A DNA stretch of 64,000 bases from Paracamarosporium sp. OC-R06-R3. Its lineage: Eukaryota; Ascomycota; Dothideomycetes; Pleosporales; Didymosphaeriaceae. Each line of letters opens with the position of its first letter. Position 1 is the first letter of the stretch. The notes below the pieces were generated by a model that had not been told where the DNA came from, searched no databases, and was given only the letters and a program-made list of their open reading frames with translations. The DNA lies in assembly GCA_019828545.1 (NCBI GenBank), contig JACVRA010000064.1:1-64000 (forward strand), read 5' to 3'. The position numbers and the translations under genes are program-made. Below, in pieces: positions 46,001 through 56,732 of this stretch.

Positions 46001-49000
46001 TCATCCAACACCTTGATCAAACGAAACTTCGGTACTTTGCATTTGTGCATGAAGAATAGCATGGAGGCGCTATACTGCGCGTCCTGTAAAGACATGCGGG
46101 CACGTGCAAGAAAGCAATCTTGGAGAAGCGTCATGTGTAGACTTGGATCCATGGACGCCACGTCTCGGAACCAGAAATACATCTCCTGTCGTAGACTGGA
46201 CTGGATGAGTTGAGACTGCTTAGCAAAATCTTCATACTCGTCGATGAACTTGTCGGCCTCTTTCCTCGCTTCGCGAATTGCAATTACATCCTTGCGGCGG
46301 GCGTCAGTCGTGGCGTTCGCGATTGTGCGCTCTTTAGCATCCTGATATTGTCTCTTGACTATTTCTCCTTTAGGGTCCTGAACATCTTGCAACGAAAGCT
46401 GCCAGAATGTTATAATGAACGTGAGGCAGGGATGATTTCCAAACTTGTCCGGCAGGGCGGCCTGGAGTTGCGATGCCAAGGTATCAATTTCCGGGTTTGA
46501 CTGGGGGCTAACGATGGAATATTCGTGCTCTTTTGTTGTCTGCCCATCATTGACTTCAGCTGGCTTGCCAGAGCTCGCTGCATTTTCCATTGTCACATCT
46601 CCAGCACCGTCGGTGGCGACAGCGGTGGTCTCCTTCGAAGAATCGCGTTCCGTCTCTGGCGCCTCCTCCATGATCGCGTCTCCATTCGTGTGGTTAGTTT
46701 CGTTGTCCTGCTTAGGTTGTAACCTGATGGCGTTTGCCTTAGCGGTTATGCTGTCGCGGGAAATGTGGAAGGCGAACTCCGTGTCTAAGTAGTAGTCCGA
46801 CATCAACTCGACGAGGCCTGGAATCTGTTCATCGAATTCTTCAATGGTGAGGTATTGACGGAGATATTCGAGGAATTGGACAAAGTTGAGTTTGAGGTTA
46901 TCGTAGTTGAACAAGACAACCTTGTCAGGAACCTTGCGTTGGTTCTCTCGGTAAAGGTATGCTTGGACTTGATCTGCGAGGGCAATGAGTATTGGAGGCG
47001 CCAGCGCTGACTCTCTGAAATGATTCATAAGACGCTCGGCAGGCCTCTGTACAATGGCTTTGTGGCGTCGATCTCCTAGCTTTTCCAAAGTAAACCTGCG
47101 CAAGCGAGGTCCAGCAGAAAGTGCGATGACGCTGTCTTCTTTCAAGGCTCCACTGAGGCTGATACCACCCATCGAAGTAATCAGTTCCTCCATGACCTTC
47201 ATTACGAACAACTCGCCTTCTCGCGCCAGTAGCTGAGTGCTGATGTATTCCAGAATAGGCTTGGGATCCATGCGTTTAGAATACTCAGTGTAGACCTTAG
47301 CCACAAAGATCGCTGCGTTCTTTAGCCAACCTTCTGTCAACATACCATCACTCTGTAGCGTCGGCCTGTTGCCTGAAGTTATGTTGACAACAAGCGAAAA
47401 GGTCAGACAATCGTAGCCCAGCTCTGTGAGGTATTGACTGCATGCAACAAGGGCCTCAATCATGTTCATGTATTGTTGGCCCCGTTCCAGTGTCTGCTTG
47501 AAAACTTTAACAGGGCAAGCATAAGCTAGCTTGGCTATGGCTCTACCCATCTGCTTCGTGTTCGTGTTTGCTACTCTGTTGAGTATTTGGTTGGTCTTGT
47601 ATATGACTTCTGCGAAGGCCGTCTTCATGACCGGTTTGAAGGATTGCTCCCATTGGTGATAGATGGTATAGCGAGTTGCTGTATCGAAGCGCTTGAGCAA
47701 TTCCCACATCTCATTCACAACACCAGGGTTCTCGCCAGTAAAGGTAAGAGCGGGCATGAGGAATGTTGCGAGGAGGTCCGACCATCGTTTCATGTTCTGA
47801 CTAGACGAATCGTCGATAATGCTCTTTCTTCCGATCCGGGCAAGCTTGGTCAGAAGCAAAACGTCTCTCCCGCACTCAGGTCCGACCAAGCCTAGCAAAG
47901 ACTGGTATAATAAGAAGACATCGTCCACGGTCTGACAAATGGGCACATTGTCTGCCCAATCATCCCAATAGAAGCGGTAGTCAACGCCATCTCCAGCGTC
48001 CTTGAGTTCAGGTTTTGCCCATCGAAGGGTCCGTCGTGGGATGTAATCGCTAGCGCGCGATGTTGGGTTTGCAATGGTACTCTTAGAAGAGACAGGCACT
48101 TGTCCAAGCGGAACAGGCCGAGATGAGTCGTAAACTTTGCTAAGGGAATGATGAGCAACGCGGAAGATGTATGAGTGCAAGTCGGGATATAGTTCCAGCA
48201 TCCATTTTTCACGACCAAGGATGAACAGCGCCTCTGGAAGGGCACCTATGCAAAGAAGACTTCGCAGCAGCGCTACCTTCTGGTCTACAGGTTCTGGCAA
48301 AGTGGGTTTGGGCTCTTCGTCGGACTGAGCAGGTGTGTTTCGCTCTGATTCTTGCTTGGACGATGGCTTGCTTTCGGCGTCTCGTAAGCGAGAGAGAGCG
48401 GGGACAGAAGGCGTATCGTCGGAAAGTGCTCCAGCCATCGTCAGAGCATTTGCGGTCCTTCCTTTCCGCTTCGCTTCTTTCTCTTCCTTCTCAGCTTTCA
48501 ATTTCGCCTGGACCTTCTCCATATCTGGGCCTTGTGGGTATAGATGTTCCCATAAATCCATCAAAGAGATAAAACCGATCTTGATGAGTAATGCAGCCAG
48601 GTAAATTAGATTGTCTGGTAACACGTCGGTAGCATCGCGTAAGTTGGAAGCATAGAACTGAAGTTTGAAGCCGAGAAGCTGAGCAGCAACCTCATTCCCA
48701 AGAGGAGGTAGCGTTCCGGTATCCGCTATCCATTGGTCGATCCATTCTTGTGTCGCGGTTTTCTTTCTAATGTTCGAAGTGTTTGCATCCAGTTTTTCCG
48801 CGTCACGGGAATTCCGCGTGATTGGGCGAGCACCAAGCTCAAAGAAAGCCTGAATGGCTTGTCTCTCGCCTTTTTCCGCTACGCGCCGCCAGAATTTAAC
48901 GTCACGGGCCTCTCGAAGGCGTAGCTGCTCTTCCTTCTCTTCGTCTGTATAGTACCAATTCTGGGAGGTTGGCAGAGCCCAGTTAGGAAGTGTCTTCACG

Positions 49001-50097
49001 TCGGGTTCTTGCCATTCGACATTGTCGATGCCCAACTGCGTCGGCCACCAGGTGCTGACACGGAGGTATTTGATGAAGAATCGATAGTGTTTGACTAAAA
49101 GATTCGCAAAAACGTCCAGCGTGACGTCGAGAACTCTCCCGACATCAAGGTCAAAGGTTCCGATGAGGGCGTTTACGCGCTGAAAGGTATCGGAGACGAC
49201 ATCGTGTCGCGGAGGCTCACTGTTGACAGTGGTGAAGTATTCCGTCATGAGCTTGGAGTAGCCTTCAGTCTCCTCTCGCAAAAGATTGTAGTTCGCTTGC
49301 TGGTACATGGCCTTGGTCGTAGCACGGACTCCTTTGACGTGGAAGGATGCGCGGACTAGTTCTGTTTGCTCCAATAACTTCTCCTCAAGCTGGCGGCGCA
49401 TCTGGTTGGGGTCGATTTCCGTCGCGATCAGCAGGTGCTGAATCGGCCGAGTCCTGGTTCCATCGTCTGGGTGCTTAGGGTCGAGCTCTGTATATGAACT
49501 TATGCAATCCAGAAAGAACACGACGGGGTCAATCAGCTCATCGGCTGGAGTAGCCACAATGTCGCGAACTACAGAGCCGAGCTCAGCTGGGGACATGAGC
49601 TGCTCTCCGGCCGCGTGTATGATTTCGAGAAAGACAATGTTGAGATCGAAGCCATTCCCAGCGCGCTGTGCCGAGATGGCAGCCTGCACCACAGCATTGC
49701 GGGCATCGACGTTCCAGTTGGTGACACGCTCGGGTGTCAAGTGCTCGTTGCTTCCGGGGACGTCGCGAGATGCCGGCTTGAAAGCTGGCTCTTTCGGCGG
49801 CGGCGGTGGGTGCGAAGGTGTAGACGGCACAGGTCTAGGAGCTGCCTGGGGTGCAGTCGCGGGCGGTGACATGGCCGTGGGAGACGCTTGCGTTGCATTT
49901 GCAATGTGCGCGCTATTGTTGTTGTACCCGCCCCGTCCGCTGTTTCGGCTACCTCGCCGTCCGCCACGAGGGGAGTTATTCTGCTGGGGGCTTGCGAGGG
50001 CAAGGTTCTGGGGTCGGTGCGGCGATGGACGGCCGGAGTGGTCCTCGTCGTAAGAGTAGCTACGGTCGCCGCGCTTCCGCTTGCCGGCGGGGGCCAT
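43002..50097 (-). CDS. THO complex subunit 2 (THO2/THOC2)
   Basis: Three exons on the minus strand: 45290-50097, 43703-45240, 43002-43657, giving 2333 residues; introns 49 and 45 nt with CTAAC-type branch sites. The product fits THO2, the scaffold of the nuclear THO/TREX complex that couples transcription elongation to mRNA packaging and export. The N-terminus is basic and disordered (Arg/Gly- and Pro-rich to about residue 110). The helical THO2 body follows, with segments such as KRFDTATRYTIYHQWEQSF and TFIITFWQLSLQD. The C-terminal 730 residues are disordered and very rich in Arg, Asp, Pro and Gly, with a 15-residue tandem unit (D-S/I-R-N/I-x-F-x-x-x-G-D-R-H-G-R) at 44072-44192. The final 130 residues are RD/RE/RS-like (RERSERSDRDRRGDDRRKE). 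Such tails bind nucleic acid in relatives. Longer than yeast Tho2 (about 1600 residues). Confidence 0.9.
44072..44192 (-). repeat. 45-nt tandem unit inside the THO2 tail
   Basis: About 2.7 copies of a 45-nt in-frame unit encoding DSRNPFDKEGDRHGR-like sequence. Copies 1 and 2 both end in G-D-R-H-G-R; copy 3 is partial. It is a recent enough duplication to be visible at DNA level. Confidence 0.7.
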
Positions 50098-50985
50098 GAC
50101 CGCACTCTCTTATCGCAAAGAGAGCGAGTTTGGGTGAGGCTCAGACGAAGCTGCGGGGAGCATGCAACGCGCGCAGGTGACGTAGGGCGTCGTTGTCAAT
50201 ATGTCGATGGATCCGAGGCGAAGATGCGACAAGAGAAGGAATCCGAGGCGATTGACACGCCGTCGCACACGCGTGAGATGTTGAGGTCGAGTGAGTCGCG
50301 GTCGCGTGGGTTTGATAGACAGTTTCTCGAACTTGCGGCTCTAAGTCGCGATGGCTTGGCGGCTGGCCTGTGCTCGAGCTTTGAGACAGCGCGCCTTGCG
50401 TCAAAGCGCTTTCACCTTCACCCCAGCAAAGGAACAATGGCTGCGCAATGAATGCCATTCCAACAATACGAGGGTGCCACATACACCATGCTATTGTTCA
50501 GTTTGTTCCCAACCATATATTGAGCATCAATACCATGTTTAGCATTCACCTGGACTGCTACAATACGAACGTACCATCGGTACTCCCGGGTCCAAGTAAT
50601 GGCTACCTAGGCTTGATCCGAATTAATCTAACGTCTATCTATTCTTGAAATTTGAACAGCTATCAATGTCGGGGTAAGTGCAGGCTTACTGATTGAGCCA
50701 AGCCGACCCATCGACAATGCTTGCCTCCGATGGATTTCGGTCTGCTGGTGGCATCAAAACGTCACTTCAATCTGTACATCCAGAAAGTTATTCATAAAGC
50801 CCTCAGAGTACTTCGTTCTGTCCCCGTTTTCCCTTTGCCTTTTCCTGACCAAAATATATACAACCCCGAGTTCTGTCATCCATCAACAGCACGAGGTGGC
50901 AAGTTTAAATATCATCCACTTTTATCACTTGCATATTTGAGCAATTGGAAACGTCGGAAAACTTCACGCAGTGTATTCACAAGTA
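50098..50985. promoter_or_regulatory. divergent promoter, THO2 / SDR gene
   Basis: About 890 bp between divergent starts, with no convincing frame. Composition shifts from GC-rich next to THO2 to AT-richer next to the SDR gene. This is where the housekeeping block meets the more accessory-looking 51-56 kb block. Confidence 0.5.
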
Positions 50986-51924
50986 ATGACTACAAACAAA
51001 CGAGACCTAGCTGGCAAAGTAGCAATAGTGACCGGCGCAAGCAGAGGTATTGGTCGCGCAATCGCAACCAACCTAGCCTTGCGCGGTTGCAGTATATTGG
51101 GCACCTGTACCGGCGAGCGCTCCTTGTCTTTAATCGGCACGCTTCGCGATGAAATTCACGATGCAACAAGATCTAGCGAACAGAACATCCAAACCCCGAC
51201 ATTACAAGGCATCGTAGTTTCCCTCACCGACACCAATGCTCATGAGCTTATCGCGAATACCATTGCCCAACATTTTGAATCTAAGCTGGACATATTCGTC
51301 ATCAATGCCGCAACGGTTGAACGTACGCCGGTGGGGGCTTTGGAATCGGAGGCTGTCTCCAGGATGTGCCTTGGTAACATACAAACTCCAGCTTTGATCG
51401 TAGACGGGATGGTCAAGCGGCGGTACTTTCGTCACAACTCGAGGATTGTCTTCATGTCGAGCACTGAAAGCTCACGATGTGCACCTGAAGCGTAAGTGAC
51501 TATGACTTTACCCTTCTTCATTCTAGTATGCACATCCTTATCCGCAACCACAAAATTGACAAGCAACTGAACCCTGCTCACGATATGGTATAGGCTATTG
51601 TACGCCGCAACAAAAGCCGCCAACGAGGCCATGGTCCGCTGCTACGCAAATGCATTTGGTGGCTGCCACCCAGAGTTTGACTTTATGGCCGGTACGACTG
51701 TGAACAGCGTGTTTACGGGATTAACGGAGACAGACGGGCCGCAGCAATTTGGCCAGGATGTTTTCAAAGGCTTTCATGACTACTGGGTCGGGAGACAAAG
51801 TCTGCCGCGATTGGGCAAGCCTGAGGACGTTGCAAACGTTATTGGGTTGCTATGTAGTGAAGAAGCCAGATGGATCACTGGAAGTAAAGTATCTGCGAAT
51901 GGCGGTGCTATAGGGATTCTTTGA
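50986..51924 (+). CDS. short-chain dehydrogenase/reductase (SDR)
   Basis: Two exons: 50986-51491 and 51594-51924, giving 278 residues. Classical SDR: cofactor motif TGASRGIGRA near the N-terminus, the N-A-A variant of the NNAG motif (INAATVE), catalytic Ser in FMSSTESS and Y-A-A-T-K as the YxxxK site just after the intron. The C-terminal RLGKPEDVANVIG and ITGSKVSANGG are typical. Absence of an acidic residue after the second strand hints at NADPH preference. Substrate unknown; the family includes 3-oxoacyl reductases and metabolite-tailoring enzymes. Start chosen at the ATG giving MTTNKRDLAGKVAIVTG. It ends 35 bp from the end of the chitinase gene on the other strand. Confidence 0.9.
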
Positions 51925-51959
51925 CATAACCACGAACTGCGACCTCAGTCTCCGATAAT

Positions 51960-53305
51960 CTACAGTTCACTCCTATCCACTCTCCCATCTCTCCACAATT
52001 TCACAACTTTATTCGTTGCCTTCAAGTTTCTGAACTCTGGAGCATCTTCACCTAGTCCCCACGCAAACGTACCACCTATTCTTCTCTTCTTCCTGATATA
52101 TGATACTTTCCTTCTGATAGCGTCTGGTGTATCAAAGCTCCAGAACATGTCCTCCTCGGCGTCGAAGTAGAAGTAGCCGCCCTCATAATATGTGCCTCCT
52201 TCCAATGCTTTACCAAAAGATTCTTTGAGCTCAGTAGGAATGTCGTCGTGCCAGGAAAATGCACCTGCTTTACCTAGGTCGGCGCCGGTATTTGGGTCTT
52301 CCATGAGCGCCGCCGGGCAGCCAATGGGGCGCGTCTTGCATTCTTGTCTAGCGGAGGGATCGGTCTTGAACCATTTCACATAGAATGCTAACCCGAGATT
52401 CGCTTTTGATGGGGTAACGCCGGCGTCGATGTAAGCATCGATAGCTTCAAGGGAATTTTTGATACCTGTATGGTGCTTTATTACGTTATCGCGCCGGTTC
52501 ATTAAATCATATGTCATGATATTTAAGAAGTCAACGGATGACATGATGGATGGAATAGTGGAAGGTGTGAAAGCAAGCATGTCTCGAGGGAGACCAGGCA
52601 CTGCGGCTGATATGACCTTTGACGGACCGAGGGCTTTGCGGAGGGCTGAGAGCAGGAGCGGGTAGGCGGTGATTTCCCATGTCCGTTCAGAATTGGGGGT
52701 TTGCTTATAGTCTTCACCATTTCCACTATATTCTGTTAGGTAGAGCGAAATCTGAAGTATGAGAAACTTGCCCTGGATATTCCCAGTCAATGTCAACACC
52801 TGTACACGAGTCAAAAATGTTTTAGATAGCCGACCGGAATATAACATGAACATACCATCGGCACCAGTACTCTCGACCATTCTCTGTATACAATCTACCC
52901 ACATTTGCCTTTCTTTATCACTGCGCGCCGCCTCTCTAAATCCTGCTTCGTTGCCCCAGCCTCCAATTGCAACCATGATTTTCGTATCTTTTGAGAACTT
53001 CTTCCTCACTTCTTCCACGGTCATGAATAAGGGCCATTCTGCTCGATTTGGATCGTTGAATGTTTCTGAGCGCATGAAAGCCATGGCTACATGTGTAACG
53101 TCTTTGACGAGATCGATTTTGGGAACAATCGGATGTTGTCTGTGGCGAGTTAAAACAGACGAAATTTCTGTATTCATGGTATATGGAAGACCTACCCGGT
53201 CAAGTACATGATGTATCTAGGTTGCTTAGTTGTTGCGTTGGCTGACATGATACCTGTAATGAGTATAAAAGAAAAAATCCATTGGAGCTGGAGGAAGCCG
53301 GCCAT
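51960..53305 (-). CDS. secreted GH18 chitinase
   Basis: Four exons on the minus strand: 53196-53305, 52856-53139, 52772-52799, 51960-52725, giving 395 residues. A signal peptide covers about residues 1-22 (MAGFLQLQWIFSF start), so the enzyme is probably secreted. GH18 barrel motifs: KIMVAIGGWG (about residues 90-99) and the catalytic D131-G-V-D134-I-D136-W-E138. E138 is the acid and the DxxDxDxE motif is complete. MTYDLMNR and YVKWFKTD follow. Exon 3 is a 28-nt microexon encoding most of the catalytic motif, and its downstream intron (52726-52771) starts with GC, giving a GC-AG intron. Likely hydrolyses chitin of own or foreign walls. No carbohydrate-binding module visible. Confidence 0.9.
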
Positions 53306-53791
53306 GGTCTCTAGCGTCAAACAAAATCAACAAACTATTAGTCTGGGCGGGCTCGAACGCTGTTTTGTTGTCTTAGCATCAATGGTGGTCAATGATGAGG
53401 AGAGTAGTACGATGGTTGTAGGCCAATGCTCAGTTCAAACTTCCCCGCCTTTCCCTAAGCGACTCCACTTATTATTCATAGCCTGTCAACACTGCACCCT
53501 TGATCCCATACTCTACATCTTGTATATTACGTACACACACCGCTCTCCCACAATATTTGATGGAGAGCAGAGTAATGCAAAGGAAGCAACAGATGCTGCA
53601 TTAGCACGCAGCCTGGATGTCTGTTAAGAGAAGATGGAATAAATTTAGTTTAAAAGTTGTCTGCACATGGCTTGCAGTCTATTTTCTGACTGGGGATACA
53701 AATCCTTGCTCTTGGCCTAGCGTCTTACATTTCGAACCGTGAAATCCTGCTGTCGCGCGCCCTTGTTTCACCCACCTCTCGTACGGTACAC
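53306..53791. promoter_or_regulatory. divergent promoter, chitinase / HET gene
   Basis: 486 bp between divergent starts, AT-richer than the housekeeping blocks. A TATATTACGT-like stretch is near 53520. No defined site assigned. Confidence 0.45.
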
Positions 53792-56272
53792 ATGAACATG
53801 TCTTCTGAAGAGATTCCTTCAGCTACAACACTTATAAATGCCATTGCGACAATTGCCAGATGCACGTACATCGCCGCAGGCTTCGCCTATAGAGTTTTTC
53901 AGCCTGCTTTCCGATCGCCAGTGGGTTCACAAAGCCTGCTGCGCAAATACAAAGAGAATTTCCAGAAGTATTGGGTAAAGTAATGAATCCTGATGTTGAG
54001 TCTCTCCGCTAAAGCTGGAAGAATGGCAATTCGAATGGATACCACTACGGTCCCCTGTCGACTGCAACTTGTATCCGACTTCTGGAGCTGAAGCCTGGAA
54101 GACCGTCGGATGTTATTGAATGCACTATGCACGAAGTCGACCTAATTGATAACCCTTCTTACACTGCACTTTCATATTCCTGGATCAAAGACATATCATT
54201 GACCCAATATATAATGATCCCGATTACAGGCTTGTTTATTATCGCGGCTCGGTTAACGATTCAAGTTGCCAATATCAAAGCTAAGAGCTTTTGGAAACAT
54301 ATGTTCCCAGAGATGTTCCGTAGCCAAGAAGACAGTCCTGGAACTACTGCGCTAGATATTCTTCACTCTTTTATGACGATCTTTGAAAGCCTACCAAAAG
54401 ATCCTCGAAATACTAGCTTGGTGAAGGCGATTTGGTGTAATGGGCAGCTGATGCATATCCAAGAGAATCTCTATGATTGCCTTATTCAACTTAGATCATT
54501 GAGACGAGGACCATACTGGATCGATGCTATTTGCATAAATCAGGTCAGATAACAATATAAATCCTAATAGCTATGGCTCTGACTATCGGTAACAGCAAGA
54601 TCATGCTGAGCGAACAGCCCAGGTCAACATGATGGGAAACATATATACCTCCGCGAAAGATGTCGTCGTGTGGCTAGGGACATGTCCAGCAATACTTCGA
54701 CCAGCTTTTGAGGAGTTACTCGCGTCACCCACAGAAATCTACAGTCCATTGATGCGCTCGCAAATTAATTCAATATCCCAAGCAGATATTGTGTTTCACA
54801 CAAGGAGATGCATCACAGCAATCTATCTTCTCTCTAGGCGCTGGTTCCAGAGGCTGTGGGTGATACAAGAAGTTTGCCTCGCTCGAGACATTACGTTTCT
54901 CCTCGACAAGTACCAAATGTCTGCACCTGATATCGTCCGGACCTGCAACTGGTTTACTCAGCAATCAGAAAGTCCCTCGGTATTTAATGGACTTGCAGAA
55001 CATCAGATCTCAATCAACAGCCATATTAGAGACTTACCACTCATCTTCGAATGGCGATCCGTGTTCGAAGGAGGTGGCAAGTGGACTTTGTATCAATGGT
55101 TGCAAATCTGCTTGAATCGAAGCTCAACGGACCCAAGAGATATCCTTTTCGCCGGTTTAGGCCTACTTGATCCAACTGTACTAACGATTGATCGAGAATC
55201 TGTCATGAAAGGCAGTGGCGACTCGCAGCTCTGGCCATATCTTCGTGCGGATTATGCAGCCTCTATTGACCTGGTCTTACTTAATATCACCGCTTGCCTG
55301 CTCACCCACCAACGAGGTCTCGACTGGTTTTCCATCACAAAGCAGTGCAACGGTGACAAGTACACAATGCCTTCGTGGTTTCCACGTAGCGGTGGCGAAA
55401 CCGACATGTACTCTTTAGTTGGACTATCCGGTGCAAAATTCTGCGCATGTACTCAGTCTCCTCAACGACCCAGGATATCGCCAGATTGCAGGTCTTTGAT
55501 TATTGAGGCTGTGAAGCTGGGTACTGTTAGAGCTTACAGTGAGCCTCTTAGGACCACGAGAGATATGGCAACCCGTCAAGCTCAGAGGTTCTACGATTTC
55601 ATTGCTGACATTGGTTGCGAGGCTGGCAATGGAGGTCGGTGTGGTCTCGAAGGCTTAGCGCACACGATCACTGCTGGTGCTGTGGATCGCATGAGCATTG
55701 ACCTGGATAAACTCATACGTGGGATGCTACTATGGATCAATGCCAAATTCTCCGAAGACACCGCGTCTACTGACGATAAAGATCTCGAGAAACTCAACTC
55801 CTCCTACCAGAAACTAAAATCGTGTCATCAGCACCAGCATTGGCCAACACTAGGCACCCCGAAGAACGAAGAAGACGATGAACTTCTGGAACAATTCGTG
55901 GCCGAATCGCAACCCTCAATAGGGCGATGTCTTTTCATGACTCAGGGAGGTTCTTTAGGTTTAGGGCCGGCTGAAATGGGCAAAAACATTGTGGTCACTC
56001 TCATGAAAGGCGGCAATGTACCCTATCTCATCGCGGATTACAACGATGATATCGATAACTTGATTGCTAAACATAAGGAATATGTAGATCACTTCGAATG
56101 GTGTTACCCAGCTCCGGTCATGGAGGCTTACAGAGAATGTATTGACAAACTGGAACAGGTGAAGGGACTGCGTGAGGGTTGGTTGCTCGTTGGTGAGACG
56201 TATGTGCACGGTGTTATGTTTGGAGAAGCTAATGTAGAAGAGATGACGTTCGAGGAGATGAGGCTTATATAG
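53792..56272 (+). CDS. HET domain protein
   Basis: Three exons: 53792-53974, 54022-54543, 54596-56272, giving 793 residues. HET domain (heterokaryon incompatibility, PF06985 type) spans about residues 106-270: SYTALSYSW, then CNGQLMHIQENLYDCLIQLR, PYWIDAICINQ, a basic D-H-A-E-R-T-A-Q-V, and IYTSAKDVVVWLG. The C-terminal GETYVHGVMFGEA is the common end of this family. HET proteins trigger cell death when unlike strains fuse or take part in self/non-self recognition; this member has no NACHT, WD or ankyrin region. The N-terminal 60 residues are unrelated to the domain and weakly hydrophobic. The HET copy is complete, with no stop or frameshift. Confidence 0.9.
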
Positions 56273-56732
56273 CGACTTGGAAACTTTATCTTAATGAGTT
56301 GTTCACTCGGGGCATATTGTAGGTTTAATCGCGTATCGTCTGACCGACATCTATGACCATACTCTAGGCATTGCCAGAATGCTTGAAGGCCAGCATTCAT
56401 TCATGTTGCCCTGAAAGCAAATTAGTCGCCACTAGACCACTCGGGTGTTACAGTTGAAGATCAGTCAAAGATGAACATGGAATGTCTTCAGGTACAGCAC
56501 ATAAAGGTTGTTAACTGTGACAAATGGTACATTAACTGCGCTGTTGAATGTGAATAGTGCCAGTCGGAACTAAGCCAACGAAGATAGCGTCGACTTAGTT
56601 TCGATATCATGGGAAGCGTCATGGTTCGATGGTGCGAGGGGTCGTGGTTGACGCCAAGCTCGGTTAAACTTGCTGCGTTTAAGCTGGAGCTGCTTTCCTT
56701 CCCAAGGCGATTCACCTTGCTGGACGACCACA
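56273..56732. promoter_or_regulatory. upstream region of the HTD2-type gene
   Basis: 460 bp between the HET gene end and the dehydratase start. Nothing beyond the expected 3' UTR and promoter recognised. Confidence 0.5.
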
